The notes beneath the pieces are model-generated. The model was given only the letters and a program-made list of their open reading frames with translations. It did no database searches and had not been told where the DNA came from. Source: Rhodobacter sp. (GTDB taxonomy: Bacteria; Pseudomonadota; Alphaproteobacteria; Rhodobacterales; Rhodobacteraceae). From it: a stretch of 64,000 nt of DNA. How positions within the stretch are numbered: the first letter of the stretch is position 1; every line of letters starts with the position of its first letter. Made by a program: the position numbers and the translations under genes. The DNA is taken from positions 402,579 through 466,578 of the forward strand of contig JADJAB010000002.1 of NCBI GenBank assembly GCA_016704435.1, in the 5' to 3' direction. This document shows positions 39,050-48,157 of the stretch, in pieces.

Positions 39050-39963
39050 CAATGCAGATGAACCGCCGCCGTTTCCTGGCCATTTCCGCCGCTGCCTTTG
39101 GCGCGGCCCGCCCCGCCCTTGCCGCCCCGCGTCAGATCTGGACCGGGGTCGCGCTTGGCGCCCGCGCCTCGATCCGGCTGGACCACCCGCAGGCTGAGGC
39201 CATCGCCGCCCGTGCCGCGGCCGAGATCGCCCGGCTGGAGGGTATCTTCAGCCTCTACAGGGCCGACTCTGCCCTGTCGCAACTGAACGCCGCCGCGCGG
39301 CTGACCGCACCGCCGCCCGAGTTGCTGGAATGCCTGACGCTGGCGGGCAGCATCCACCGTGCCACCGGGGGGTTGTTCGACCCGACGGTGCAGCCGTTGT
39401 GGGCGCTCTGGGCCGAACGCGCCACGGCGGGCAGCCGGCCCACGGTCGACGCGCTGGCCGCGACCCGCGCGCTTGGGCAATGGGCCGACCTGCGGCTGGA
39501 CGCGGGCGAGATCACCATGGCCCCCGGCATGGGGTTGACGCTGAACGGCATCGGCCAGGGTTACATCGCCGACCGCATCGCCGCACTGCTGGAGGCCGAA
39601 GGCCTGACCGACATCCTGATCGACACCGGCGAGCTGCGCGCCCTTGGCGGGCAGCCCGATGGCGGCGACTGGCCGGTGATGCTGGAACAAGGCGGCAGCG
39701 TCGCGTTGCGCGCCCGCGCGCTGGCGACCTCGGCGCCGCTGGGCACGGTCTTCGACGCCGCGGGCCGCTTCGGCCACATCCTGCACCCGGCGACCGGAGA
39801 GCCCGCCCTGCCCCGCTGGCGCGGCGTCAGCATCTCGGCGCCTTCGGCGGCGCTGGCCGACGGGCTGTCGACCGCAGCCGTTCTGGCACCGGAAAAGGCG
39901 CAGATCCTGGCCGCCGTTTCCGGTTTTCCCGGCGCGGCCTGCGAGTCCGCCATGCAGGCCTGA
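39046..39963 (+). CDS. nosX: NosX, ApbE-type FAD:protein FMN transferase
   Basis: NosX attaches FMN covalently to the Thr of the NosR flavin motif. The 305-residue ApbE-family protein is exported by the Tat system (RRRFLAISAAAFG). Family blocks are GIFSLYRADSALSQLNAAAR near residue 68, ATGGLFDPTVQPLWALWA near 108 and LTLNGIGQGYIADRIAALLE near 165; LATSAPLGTVFD contains the C-terminal metal-site region. ATG 39046 (overlapping nosL) or 39052 may be used. It ends the nos operon, 11 bases from the convergent MoaD-like gene. Confidence 0.92.
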   Translation: MTMQMNRRRFLAISAAAFGAARPALAAPRQIWTGVALGARASIRLDHPQAEAIAARAAAEIARLEGIFSLYRADSALSQLNAAARLTAPPPELLECLTLAGSIHRATGGLFDPTVQPLWALWAERATAGSRPTVDALAATRALGQWADLRLDAGEITMAPGMGLTLNGIGQGYIADRIAALLEAEGLTDILIDTGELRALGGQPDGGDWPVMLEQGGSVALRARALATSAPLGTVFDAAGRFGHILHPATGEPALPRWRGVSISAPSAALADGLSTAAVLAPEKAQILAAVSGFPGAACESAMQA

Positions 39964-39974
39964 AGCGGGGGGCG

Positions 39975-40220
39975 TCAGCCGCCCTTCAGCCGTTGCAAGA
40001 GATAGATCTCGCTCTCCGGGTGGATAGGGCTGTGGCGGGCATTGGCGATGATCTCGTCATCCACCGCCACCGAAACCCCGGCTTCGATCGCGGGGGCAAG
40101 GCCGGGATGCGCCTTGACCAGCGCATCCAGCATCTGCCCCACGGTCGCGGCCTCGACCTCGACCACTTCGGCACCACCGGCCAGACGGCGCAGGCTGGAC
40201 CACAGGTGGACGCGGGCCAT
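39975..40220 (-). CDS. MoaD/ThiS-family small beta-grasp protein
   Basis: This 81-residue protein has the ubiquitin-like beta-grasp pattern of MoaD and ThiS: MARVHLWSSLRRLAGG, TVGQMLDALVKAHPGLAPAI near residue 28, GVSVAVDDEI near 48 and the terminal YLLQRLKGG. The C-terminal Gly-Gly is the group that is adenylated and thiocarboxylated for sulfur transfer in molybdopterin or thiamine synthesis. It starts 5 bases beyond the molybdenum hydroxylase large subunit gene, so it is probably co-transcribed. A dedicated role in cofactor sulfuration or assembly for that enzyme is an inference. Confidence 0.75.
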   Translation of the reverse strand: MARVHLWSSLRRLAGGAEVVEVEAATVGQMLDALVKAHPGLAPAIEAGVSVAVDDEIIANARHSPIHPESEIYLLQRLKGG

Positions 40221-40225
40221 CGGGC

Positions 40226-42475
40226 CTAGCCCTTCCTGGCCCGCATCGCCGCCAGCACCTTGGCCGGTGTCATGGGCAGGCTGCGCAGCCGCACGCCAGC
40301 GGCTTCGGCCACCGCAGCGGCCAGCGCCGGCAAGGGCGGGCTGATGCCGGTTTCGCCCACACCGCGCACGCCGTAGGGATGGCCGGGGTTCGGCACCTCG
40401 ATGATGACCGTGTCGATCATCGGCAGGTCCGAGGCGACCGGAATCCGGTAGTCGAGGAACATCGGGTTCTGCAACCGTCCATCCTCGCCATAGACGTATT
40501 CCTCGTTCAGCGCCCAGCCGATGCCCTGCGCGGCCCCGCCCTGATACTGGCCCTCGACATAGGCCGGGTGGATCGCGCGGCCCGCGTCCTGCACCACCAG
40601 ATAGCGCAGCACCGTGGTCCGCCCGGTCTCGGGGTCGACCTCGACATCGACCACATGGGTGCCGAAGCTGGCGCCGACACCTTCGGCCGTCACTTCGTGG
40701 TGGCCCGAGATCGGACCGCCGGTCGAGCCCATCTTCGACGCGATCTCGGCAATGGACATCGGCGGGAACTTCCCTGCGTTCGGCCCGGCCGGCATCGCCG
40801 CGCCGTCCTTCCACTCCACCGCCTCTTCGGGAATGTCCCATTCCTTGGCGGCGCGGCGGCACATTTCGCGGATCGCCTGCTCGGCGGCCTCGACTGCGGC
40901 CTTGCCGCTGGCAAAGGTGGCGCGGCTGCCGTGGGTGGGTTCGTTCACCCCCAGCGCGCCGGTTTCCACCACGTTCACCCGCACGTCCTCGTAGGCGATG
41001 CCCAGCTTTTCCGCCGCCATCAGACCGATCGAGGCGCGGCTGCCGCCGATGTCGGGCGTGCCGATCGACACCTGCACGGTGCCATCCTCGCCAATCGCCA
41101 GCGACACCGAGGTTTCGCCGCCATGGTTGAACCAGAAGCCCGAAGCGACGCCGCGACCCTGGTTGGGGCCCAGTTTGATGGCATAGTTCGGATGCGCCTT
41201 GGCGGCTTCCAGCGTCTCGACCAGGCCGATGCGGTTGTAGACCGGGCCGTAGCTGGACTTGGTGCCCTCTTTCGCGCCGTTCTTCAGCCGGACGTCGATC
41301 GGGTCGAGCTTCAGTTCGCGGCACATCTCGTCGACCAGGCTTTCCACCGCAAAAGCCGCCATCGGCGAGCCGGGCGCGCGGTAGGCCGCCGCTTTCGGGC
41401 GGTTGGCCAGCACCTCGTAGCCGACATGATGCACCGCCGGCAGGTCATAGCAGGCGAAGGCGCAAGGCAGCGCCTCGCCGATCGGCGACATGCCGACGAA
41501 AGCACCGCCCTGCATGCGGAAATTCACGCTGGCGGCGGTGATCTTGCCGTCTTTCGTCATGCCGATCTTGACGTCCATCGAGGCCGAGGCTGTCGGCCCC
41601 GTCGCCCGCAGCACTTCGGCCCGGCTCATCACCAGCTTCACCGGGCGCCCGCCCGCCTTGCGCGACAGTGCCAGCGCCAGCGGCTCCATGAAGATCGTTG
41701 TCTTGCCGCCGAAGCCGCCGCCGATTTCCGACGGCGTCACCCGCAGGTTCGCCGCTTCGATCCCCAGCACGGCCGCCGACATCCGGCGGATGTACCAATG
41801 ACCTTGCGTGCAGACCCACATCTCGCCGCGTCCATCCTCGCCCAACTGGCCCAGGCAGGCATGCGGCTCGATATAGCCCTGGTGGGTGGCCTCGGTCTTG
41901 TAGCTTTGTTCGCGCACCAGATCGGCGGCGGCGAAGCCGGCCTCAAGATCGCCGTGGCCGAACTCCATGTGGCGCACCACATTGGGGTGCATCCCCTCGG
42001 GGACCGAGTAATCGGCGGCCCCTTCGCGGATCACCGGGGCGCCCTTGGCCATCGCCGCATCGACGTCGATGACATGCGGCAGCACCTCGTATTCAACCTC
42101 GATCAGCCGGGCGGCATCCTGTGCCAGCAGGGCAGAGCTTGCCGCCACCGCCGCCACGGCGTGGCCGTCATACAGCGCCACATCGCCCGCAAGGGTGTTT
42201 TCCTGCAGGTTCAGATCCTCGCCCGTCAACCCCTTGGGCAGGTCGGCGCGCGTCACCACGGCCTTCACACCCTCCAGCGCCAGCGCCTTGGTGGCGTCGA
42301 TCTTCTTGATCCGCGCATGGGCATGCGGAGACCGAACCACCGCCGCATGCAGCATGTTCGGCGCCACGATGTCGGCGCCATAGCGCGCCCGACCGGTGAC
42401 CTTGTCCAACCCGTCGGGGCGGTTCGGGCGGGTGCCGATCAGCCGGAATTCACCGGTGGCATTGTCCTTCGGCAT
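40226..42475 (-). CDS. Xanthine dehydrogenase-family molybdenum hydroxylase, large (Mo) subunit
   Basis: This 749-residue subunit carries the molybdopterin cofactor and substrate pocket. Visible are GTRPNRPDGLDKVTGRARYG at the N-terminus, SEIGGGFGGKTTIFMEPLAL near residue 250, AYRAPGSPMAAFAVESLVDE near 365 and the catalytic Glu in GVRGVGETGISPPLPALAAA near 712. The CO-dehydrogenase active-loop (AYxCSFR) is absent, so it is not a form I CO dehydrogenase. The substrate could be a purine, aldehyde, hydroxybenzoyl-CoA or N-heterocycle; sequence does not decide. It follows the iron-sulfur subunit with a one-base overlap. Confidence 0.9.
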   Translation of the reverse strand: MPKDNATGEFRLIGTRPNRPDGLDKVTGRARYGADIVAPNMLHAAVVRSPHAHARIKKIDATKALALEGVKAVVTRADLPKGLTGEDLNLQENTLAGDVALYDGHAVAAVAASSALLAQDAARLIEVEYEVLPHVIDVDAAMAKGAPVIREGAADYSVPEGMHPNVVRHMEFGHGDLEAGFAAADLVREQSYKTEATHQGYIEPHACLGQLGEDGRGEMWVCTQGHWYIRRMSAAVLGIEAANLRVTPSEIGGGFGGKTTIFMEPLALALSRKAGGRPVKLVMSRAEVLRATGPTASASMDVKIGMTKDGKITAASVNFRMQGGAFVGMSPIGEALPCAFACYDLPAVHHVGYEVLANRPKAAAYRAPGSPMAAFAVESLVDEMCRELKLDPIDVRLKNGAKEGTKSSYGPVYNRIGLVETLEAAKAHPNYAIKLGPNQGRGVASGFWFNHGGETSVSLAIGEDGTVQVSIGTPDIGGSRASIGLMAAEKLGIAYEDVRVNVVETGALGVNEPTHGSRATFASGKAAVEAAEQAIREMCRRAAKEWDIPEEAVEWKDGAAMPAGPNAGKFPPMSIAEIASKMGSTGGPISGHHEVTAEGVGASFGTHVVDVEVDPETGRTTVLRYLVVQDAGRAIHPAYVEGQYQGGAAQGIGWALNEEYVYGEDGRLQNPMFLDYRIPVASDLPMIDTVIIEVPNPGHPYGVRGVGETGISPPLPALAAAVAEAAGVRLRSLPMTPAKVLAAMRARKG

Positions 42476-42954
42476 CAGGCTACCCCCCTCATTTCGGCGG
42501 CCGCATCCATCACGGCGCGGATGATCTTGTCATAGCCGGTGCAGCGGCAGAGATTGCCGGCCAGCCAATAGCGCACTTCGGTTTCCGTCGGGTCGGGGTT
42601 GTCGGCTAAAAGTGCCTTGGCCGCGATCAGAATCCCCGGCGTGCAGTAGCCACATTGCAGAGCCGCATGTTCGATGAACTTGCGCTGCAGCGGGTGCAAC
42701 TCGGCGCCCGCCGCCATGCCCTCGATCGTCTCGATCTTCTTGCCCTCGGCCTCGACGCCCAGCACCAGACAGGAACTGACCAGAACGCCGTCCAGCGTGA
42801 CCGAACAGGCCCCGCAATCGCCGGTGCCGCAGCCCTCTTTCGATCCGGTCAGGCCCAGATGGTCGCGCAGGCAGTCCAGCAGCGTCTCGCGCGGCTCGGT
42901 CAGGAATTCCACGGTCTCGCCGTTGACGATCGTGGTGACGTGATGTTTTGTCAT
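42475..42954 (-). CDS. Xanthine dehydrogenase-family, 2Fe-2S subunit
   Basis: This 159-residue small subunit carries two [2Fe-2S] clusters and passes electrons from the Mo site to the FAD subunit. The plant-ferredoxin-type cysteines are in GSKEGCGTGDCGACSVTLDG near residue 40 plus SCLVLG, and the second cluster cysteines are in CGYCTPGILIAAKALL near 100 and NLCRCTGYDKIIRAVMDAA near 135. ATG 42954 overlaps the FAD-subunit stop (ATGA) and the gene ends on the first base of the large subunit. Confidence 0.92.
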   Translation of the reverse strand: MTKHHVTTIVNGETVEFLTEPRETLLDCLRDHLGLTGSKEGCGTGDCGACSVTLDGVLVSSCLVLGVEAEGKKIETIEGMAAGAELHPLQRKFIEHAALQCGYCTPGILIAAKALLADNPDPTETEVRYWLAGNLCRCTGYDKIIRAVMDAAAEMRGVA

Positions 42955-43818
42955 TTGCCGGCCCCCTTCGCGCGGTCATGGGCGATCTTCGCCGCCCGTC
43001 TGGCCAGCACTCCGGCCACTTCGGTGCGGAACTCGACCGTGCCGCGCTTGTCGGTGATCGGCCGCGCCGCTGCCGAGGCCGCTGCCGCCAGCTTGTCCAG
43101 CGCCGCCGCGTCCAGCGTGGTGCCGATGATCGCCTTGGCCGCCTCTGGCACCAGAATCACCGTCGGCGCCACCGCCCCCAGCACCACCCGCGCCGTGGCG
43201 ATCCGGTCGCCGTCCAGCGTCAGGTTCACCGCGCAGCCGACCACCGCGATATCCATCTCGGTGCGCGGAATGAAGCGCAGATAGGCGTCGCCGCCGTGCT
43301 TGCCACGCGGCGGCAGGGTGACGGCGGAAATCAGCTCGCCCTTCTTCAGCACGGTCTTGCCCGGCCCGGCGGGAATATCGGCCACCGCCACTTCGCGCGA
43401 TCCGTTCGGTCCGGTCACCGTGACGATGGCGCCCGCCGCGACCAGCGCCGGCACGCCATCCGCCGCCGGAGAGCCGTTGCACAGGTTGCCGACCAGCGTC
43501 GCGCGGCCCTGCACCTGGGTAGAGCCGATCCAGCTCCATCCCCTCGACCACGCCGGGCCAGTCGCGTTTTACCCCCGCGTGGCCGCCCAGCACGATGCCC
43601 GGCACCGCCACGCCGATCCGCCAGCCACCGTCCTTGGTGGCGGCGATCTCGGCCACTCCCGGAATGTGCTTGAGGTCGATCAGATCGTCAGGCCGGACCA
43701 TTCCGGCGCGCAATTGCACAAGAACATCCGTGCCCCCGGCCAGATAGCGCAGCACGCCAGTGGCGGCGGTCGCGATCCCAGAGGCTTCCTCGAAACTCGT
43801 CGGAGTATGGTAGCGCAT
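42951..43818 (-). pseudogene. Xanthine dehydrogenase-family FAD-binding subunit, frameshifted
   Basis: This medium subunit (about 288 residues when repaired) binds FAD and hands electrons to the final acceptor. The N-terminal part MRYHTPTSFEEASGIATAAT and the FAD loop YLAGGTDVLVQLRAG are intact. The frame breaks after VVEGMEL at 43530-43531, where one extra C (G on the coding strand) is present; without it the protein reads MELIGSTQVQGRATLVGNLC, then NGSPAADGVPALVA, the second FAD motif. The C-terminus IAHDRAKGAGK is intact in the new frame. The partner subunits are complete, so a sequence error is more likely than loss. ATG 43818 is the start; the GntR gene is divergent. Confidence 0.85.
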
Positions 43819-43983
43819 CTTGATTCCCGTTTGGCGGTTCCCGAAGGCGGGGCAAAGGTAATCTGTCCAAGGGACGATACCCCGCTGCCCGGTCGCCACC
43901 GTGACGCTTTTTTCCGGCAACGGCAATCCCATCGCCGCGCAAAGACGGCAGGATCAGCGGCCAGCCCGGCCGTGCCGTCGATC

Positions 43984-44017
43984 TATGTCCGACATTGTTG
44001 ACACATTGTCGGACATA
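43984..44017. promoter_or_regulatory. Twin TGTCNGACA operators between the hydroxylase operon and the GntR gene
   Basis: TGTCCGACA (43986-43994) and TGTCGGACA (44007-44015) are each nine-base palindromes about an odd centre. Together they form a larger inverted repeat (arms TATGTCCGACA 43984-43994 and TGTCGGACATA 44007-44017). Centres are 21 bases apart, two turns of helix. This spacing and symmetry suit two GntR dimers. The site sits 166 bases upstream of the hydroxylase operon and just before the GntR gene, so it may control both. Confidence 0.7.
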
Positions 44018-44025
44018 AGCCAGCG

Positions 44026-44799
44026 TTGACCTCCGAGTCGCCCCTGCCGTGGGACCTGCCGATCTTGAAACACGCCCCCGACACCCAGCCCGATCCAGCC
44101 GCCGCGCGCCGTCCGCGCGAGGTACTGCGCCTGCTGGCCGGGCTGGTCGAGGACGAAGGCCTGGGGGTGGGCGACCGCCTGCCACCCGAAGTCGAGATGG
44201 CCCGCCGCTTCGGCCTTGGCCGGTCCACCGTGCGCGAGGCGCTGCGGCAATGGGAAACGCTGGGCATCATCGCCCGCAACAAGGGGGCGGGCACCCGGAT
44301 CGTCGCGGAAATCTCCACCCGGTCGCTGCACCTGCCCCTGACCGTGCAGATCGAGGCCGACAGCCTGCAGCGTATGCTCGCCGTGCGCCGCCCTCTGGAG
44401 ATCGAGGCGGTGCGGATCGCCGCGCGTTCGGCCACCGACAAGGCCCGCAAACTGATCGCGCTGCGGCTGGGCGAGCTTCTGGCCGTGCATGCCGCGGGTC
44501 AGGATTGGCGGCCCGCCGACTACCGTTTTCACGAAGCCATCCACGAAGCCACCGGCAACCCGCTGTTCGCCAAGGTGATCAACCAGATCCACCGCGGCTT
44601 TCACGACATCTATGAGGCGCCGTTCAACCAGCCGCAACTCGGCCATGCGACCATCCCGCTGCACCGCGACCTGGCCGAGGCGATCATCGCCGGCGATGCG
44701 CCGCGCGCCGTGGCGGTGATGGAGAAGATACTCGACGGTGTCGGCACCGCCGCGGCCGAAGTCGCCAAAGCCCCCGAAGCGAGAGCCCCCGATGCCTGA
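44026..44799 (+). CDS. GntR-family (FCD/FadR subgroup) transcriptional regulator
   Basis: This 257-residue regulator has an N-terminal winged helix (DRLPPEVEMARRFGLGRSTV, then REALRQWETLGIIARNKGAG) near residue 45 and an all-helical FCD effector domain (RRPLEIEAVRIAARSATDKA, FHEAIHEATGNPLFAKVINQ), which usually binds a carboxylate with a metal. The start is uncertain: TTG 44026 is the longest possibility but lies only 8 bases from the operator and has no ribosome site; TTG 44064 is another candidate. It overlaps the PLP-enzyme gene by eight bases and so is autoregulated with that operon, if the operators are its own. Confidence 0.83.
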   Translation: MTSESPLPWDLPILKHAPDTQPDPAAARRPREVLRLLAGLVEDEGLGVGDRLPPEVEMARRFGLGRSTVREALRQWETLGIIARNKGAGTRIVAEISTRSLHLPLTVQIEADSLQRMLAVRRPLEIEAVRIAARSATDKARKLIALRLGELLAVHAAGQDWRPADYRFHEAIHEATGNPLFAKVINQIHRGFHDIYEAPFNQPQLGHATIPLHRDLAEAIIAGDAPRAVAVMEKILDGVGTAAAEVAKAPEARAPDA

Positions 44800-45952
44800 C
44801 TCTGGCCGCCTTCCCGATCTTGCAACCCTGCTGGCAGGCGTGGCCGATGGCCAGGGCGGCTCGATCACGCCGCCGATCTACCAGACCTCGCTGTTTTCCT
44901 TTGACAGCTTTGCCGATTTCGAAGACCGCATGGCCGGCCGCACCAATCAGCCTATCTACACGCGGGTGCAGAACCCCACCGTTGCGGCCTTCGAAGCGAT
45001 GATGGCCGCCGCCGAAGGTGCCGAGGCGGCGGTGGGCTTTGCCAGTGGCATGGGGGCGATTTCCGCCACGCTGATGGCCTTTCTGCGCCCCGGCGACCGG
45101 GTCGCCTGTGTCGAGCACGTCTACCCCGACACCTACCGCTTCATGGAGCGTATCCTGCGGCCGTTCGGCATCGCGGTCGACTATCACCCGCTGGCGGCCT
45201 TTGAAGACGACCCTGATCTGTTGAAGGGCGTCAAGGTGGCCTATCTGGAAAGCCCCACCTCGGTGGTGTTTTCGGTGCTGAACCTGCCGAAGGTCGCGGC
45301 CCATGCGAAACGGCATGGCGTGATCAGCATGATCGACAATTCCTGGGCGACGCCGGTGCATCAGCGGCCAGTCCTGTCGGGCATCGACATCGTGCTGCAC
45401 TCGGCGTCGAAATACATCTCGGGGCATTCCGATACGGTGGCCGGCGTGGTCGTCGGCTCGGCCGCACAGATGGCCACGATCCGCGACCTGTCGCTGCCCT
45501 TGTTCGGCGCCAAGCTGGCCCCGTTCGAGGCCTGGTTGTTGATCCGCGGCCTTCGCACGTTGGTGCCGCGGATGCGCCAGCATCAGGACACCGCTGACCT
45601 GTTCGTCGACCGGCTGTCGGCCCTGCCCTTCGTGCGGCGCGTCAACTCTCCGGGGGCCAATGCCACGCCGGGGCTGACCGGGCGATCGGGGCTGATGTCG
45701 GTCGAATTCGACGACAGCGTAAAGGTGCCCGAACTGGCCGACGCGCTGCGGCATTTCCGGCTGGGCGTCAGCTGGGGCGGCTTCGAGAGCCTGATCCTGC
45801 CCGCCAGCGTGGGTCTGGCGCAGGCCGGAGAATTCAACTCGATGCGCAGATTCGGCGTGTCGCCAAACCTTGTGCGCCTCAGCCTCGGGCTGGAGGCGGC
45901 GGAAGACCTGTGGGCGGATATCGAGTCCGCCCTGCAGCACAGCAGAACCTGA
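44792..45952 (+). CDS. Cys/Met metabolism (trans-sulfuration) family PLP-dependent enzyme
   Basis: This 386-residue fold-type I PLP enzyme belongs to the cystathionine synthase/lyase family, whose members do gamma- or beta-elimination or replacement on sulfur amino acids. The PLP lysine is in LHSASKYISGHSDTVAGVVV near residue 205. AVGFASGMGAISATLMAFLR near 80 and MIDNSWATPVHQRPV near 180 are family signatures. It follows the GntR gene (overlap of 8 bases) and leads a carbohydrate-type ABC importer, an unusual partnership. The real substrate may be an imported amino compound; gamma-synthase and lyase activities cannot be separated by sequence here. Confidence 0.82.
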   Translation: MPDSGRLPDLATLLAGVADGQGGSITPPIYQTSLFSFDSFADFEDRMAGRTNQPIYTRVQNPTVAAFEAMMAAAEGAEAAVGFASGMGAISATLMAFLRPGDRVACVEHVYPDTYRFMERILRPFGIAVDYHPLAAFEDDPDLLKGVKVAYLESPTSVVFSVLNLPKVAAHAKRHGVISMIDNSWATPVHQRPVLSGIDIVLHSASKYISGHSDTVAGVVVGSAAQMATIRDLSLPLFGAKLAPFEAWLLIRGLRTLVPRMRQHQDTADLFVDRLSALPFVRRVNSPGANATPGLTGRSGLMSVEFDDSVKVPELADALRHFRLGVSWGGFESLILPASVGLAQAGEFNSMRRFGVSPNLVRLSLGLEAAEDLWADIESALQHSRT

Positions 45953-45976
45953 ACCAACAGAAACCGGAGGAGAGAG

Positions 45977-47230
45977 ATGAAGAGATTTTTCACAGTCACC
46001 GGGCTGGTTGCCCTTCTGATGGGCAGCGCCGCCAATGCCGAGACGCTGAAGCTGGTCGAAGTGATCACCAGCCCGGAACGGACCGAGGTGCTGCAAGGCC
46101 TGGTCGATGGCTACAAGGCCGCCAATCCGGGGATTGAGGTAGAAATCGTCTCGGTTCCCTGGGGCCAGGCCTTCGAGACCGTCGCCACCATGGTCGCGGG
46201 CGGCGATGTGCCCGACGTGATCGAGATGCCGGACACCTGGCAGGCGCTCTATGCCGACCAGCTGACGCCGCTGGATGATCGCATCGCCGGCTGGGAGCAT
46301 GGCGCCACGCTGACCCAGAAGACCATCGACATGGGCAAGCTTGCCAATGGCAAGATGACGGAAATCCCCTACGGCTTCTATATTCGGGCAATGTTCTACA
46401 ACAAGAAACTGCTGGCCGAAGCGGGCGTGGCAGAGCCGCCGAAGACCATGGACGAATTCATGGCCGCAATGGCGGCCGTATCCGAACTGGACGGCAAGTA
46501 CGGCTACTGCCTGCGCGGCGGCCCCGGTGGCACCAACGGCTGGATCATGATGGCGGCCGTGATGAACGGCACCAACGAATTCTTCACCGCCGACGGCCAA
46601 AGCCGCATCAACGAACCCGGCTCGGTCGCGGGTCTGCAGTTCCTGATGGACATCTACCAGAAGGGCTATGCGCCGAAAGATTCGGTCAACTGGGGCTTCA
46701 ACGAGATCGTGGCGGGCTTCTACTCGGGCACCTGCGCCTTTCTTGACCAGGACCCCGATGCGCTGATCGCCATTGCCGAACGCATGGCGCCCGAGGACTT
46801 TGCCGTCATCCCGATGCCCGTGGGCCCGGCGGGCAAGGCCTTTCCGACGATCGGTTTCGCCGGATGGTCGGTATTCGCCGCCTCGCCCAACCAGGATGCG
46901 GCCTGGAACCTGGTGGCGCATCTATCCAACCCGGAGTCCAACGCCACCTGGTCCAAGCGGGTCGGCGTGATCCCGATCCACATGGGCGCCGACCGGGACC
47001 CCTACTTCCAGAGCGAACAGTTCAAGGGCTGGTTCGAAGAGATGAACTCGGACAACTACGTCCCGACCATCATGCCGACCTATCTGGAGCAGTGGGGCTA
47101 TTTCACCTCGACCATCCTGAAGGATTCAGCACAAGAGGCGCTTTTGGGCCAGAAGACGGCGCAGGAACTGGGCGATGAATGGGCTGCCTTCCTGACCGGC
47201 GAATACGCCGCGTGGAAAGCCAAGCAGTGA
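45977..47230 (+). CDS. Carbohydrate (CUT1) ABC importer, periplasmic binding protein
   Basis: This 417-residue type I extracellular binding protein begins with a signal peptide (MKRFFTVTGLVALLMGSAA, cut near ANA). ANPGIEVEIVSVPWGQAFET near residue 50, PDVIEMPDTWQALYADQ near 80 and GWSVFAASPNQDAAW near 297 fit the maltose/glycerol-3-phosphate binding family. A GGAGG ribosome site precedes the ATG. The ligand may be a sugar, polyol or sugar-phosphate; the PLP enzyme upstream hints at an amino-containing compound. Confidence 0.86.
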   Translation: MKRFFTVTGLVALLMGSAANAETLKLVEVITSPERTEVLQGLVDGYKAANPGIEVEIVSVPWGQAFETVATMVAGGDVPDVIEMPDTWQALYADQLTPLDDRIAGWEHGATLTQKTIDMGKLANGKMTEIPYGFYIRAMFYNKKLLAEAGVAEPPKTMDEFMAAMAAVSELDGKYGYCLRGGPGGTNGWIMMAAVMNGTNEFFTADGQSRINEPGSVAGLQFLMDIYQKGYAPKDSVNWGFNEIVAGFYSGTCAFLDQDPDALIAIAERMAPEDFAVIPMPVGPAGKAFPTIGFAGWSVFAASPNQDAAWNLVAHLSNPESNATWSKRVGVIPIHMGADRDPYFQSEQFKGWFEEMNSDNYVPTIMPTYLEQWGYFTSTILKDSAQEALLGQKTAQELGDEWAAFLTGEYAAWKAKQ

Positions 47231-48156
47231 CGGCAAGCCACCGCAAAGCGCCCGGAGAAATCCGGGCGCGACGCTCGTTCTACTGGACCCATGTGGTCGA
47301 GCCCTACCTATACCTCACGCCCGCGATCGTGCTGATCGCGCTGGTCATTCTGGTGCCGCTGGTCATCGGTATTTCCTATTCGTTCCAGTCCATCATGCTG
47401 TTGCGCCCCAAGGAGGCCGCCTGGGCCGGGCTTGACAATTATGTCGCGCTCTGGGGCGACAGGATGTTCTGGATCGCGCTGGAAAACACCTTTGTCTGGA
47501 CCTTTGGCTCGCTGTTCTTCCAGTTCTTCCTGGGGCTGGGGCTGGCGCTGCTGTTGAACACGCGTTTCACCGGCAGGCGGCTGTTTCAGGCCTTGGTTTT
47601 CCTGCCCTGGGCGGTGCCGACATTCCTGTCGGCGCTGGTCTGGGCCTGGCTCTTCAATCCGCTGATCGGTCCCTTGCCGCATTGGCTGGCTGCCTTGGGC
47701 GTGCTGTCTGAACCTTACAACATCCTGGGCGACCCCGATCTGGCGATCTGGGGGCCGATCGCTGCGAATATCTGGTTTGGCGTGCCGTTCTTTGCCATCA
47801 CCCTTCTGGCCGCGCTGCAATCCATCCCGTCCGAGCTGTATGAGGCGGCCGAGATCGACGGCGCCAGCGCCTGGCAAGGCTTCACCAAGATCACCCTGCC
47901 GTTTCTGGCGCCGATGATCGCCATCACTGTGATGCTGCGTACCATCTGGATCGCCAATTTCGCCGATCTGATCTTCATCATGACCGGCGGCGGGCCGGCC
48001 AATTCCAGCCAGATCCTGTCGACCTATATCTTTACCACCGCCTTCAAGAAGCTGGATTTCGGCTATGCCTCGGCGCTGTCGGTCGCGCTGTTGCTGTTGC
48101 TGTTCCTTTACGCGGTGCTGGTGCTGTTCCTGCGCCGCAAAGTGGTAAGGGTCTGA
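47227..48156 (+). CDS. Carbohydrate ABC importer, permease (MalF/UgpA-type)
   Basis: This 309-residue, six-span permease has the EAA loop EAAEIDGASAWQGFTKITLP near residue 215 and the start LYLTPAIVLIALVILVPLVI. The start is taken as GTG 47227, which overlaps the binding-protein stop; an ATG 48 bases upstream lies inside that gene. The partner permease follows after one base. Confidence 0.86.
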   Translation: MTASHRKAPGEIRARRSFYWTHVVEPYLYLTPAIVLIALVILVPLVIGISYSFQSIMLLRPKEAAWAGLDNYVALWGDRMFWIALENTFVWTFGSLFFQFFLGLGLALLLNTRFTGRRLFQALVFLPWAVPTFLSALVWAWLFNPLIGPLPHWLAALGVLSEPYNILGDPDLAIWGPIAANIWFGVPFFAITLLAALQSIPSELYEAAEIDGASAWQGFTKITLPFLAPMIAITVMLRTIWIANFADLIFIMTGGGPANSSQILSTYIFTTAFKKLDFGYASALSVALLLLLFLYAVLVLFLRRKVVRV

Positions 48157-48157
48157 G

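Noticed and set aside
40221..41324. Long minus-strand open frame extending the MoaD-like protein upstream by 368 residues
   Set aside because: The extension is an out-of-frame shadow of the molybdenum hydroxylase large subunit, Arg/Gly-rich and without any domain; ATG 40220 gives a complete MoaD-type protein.
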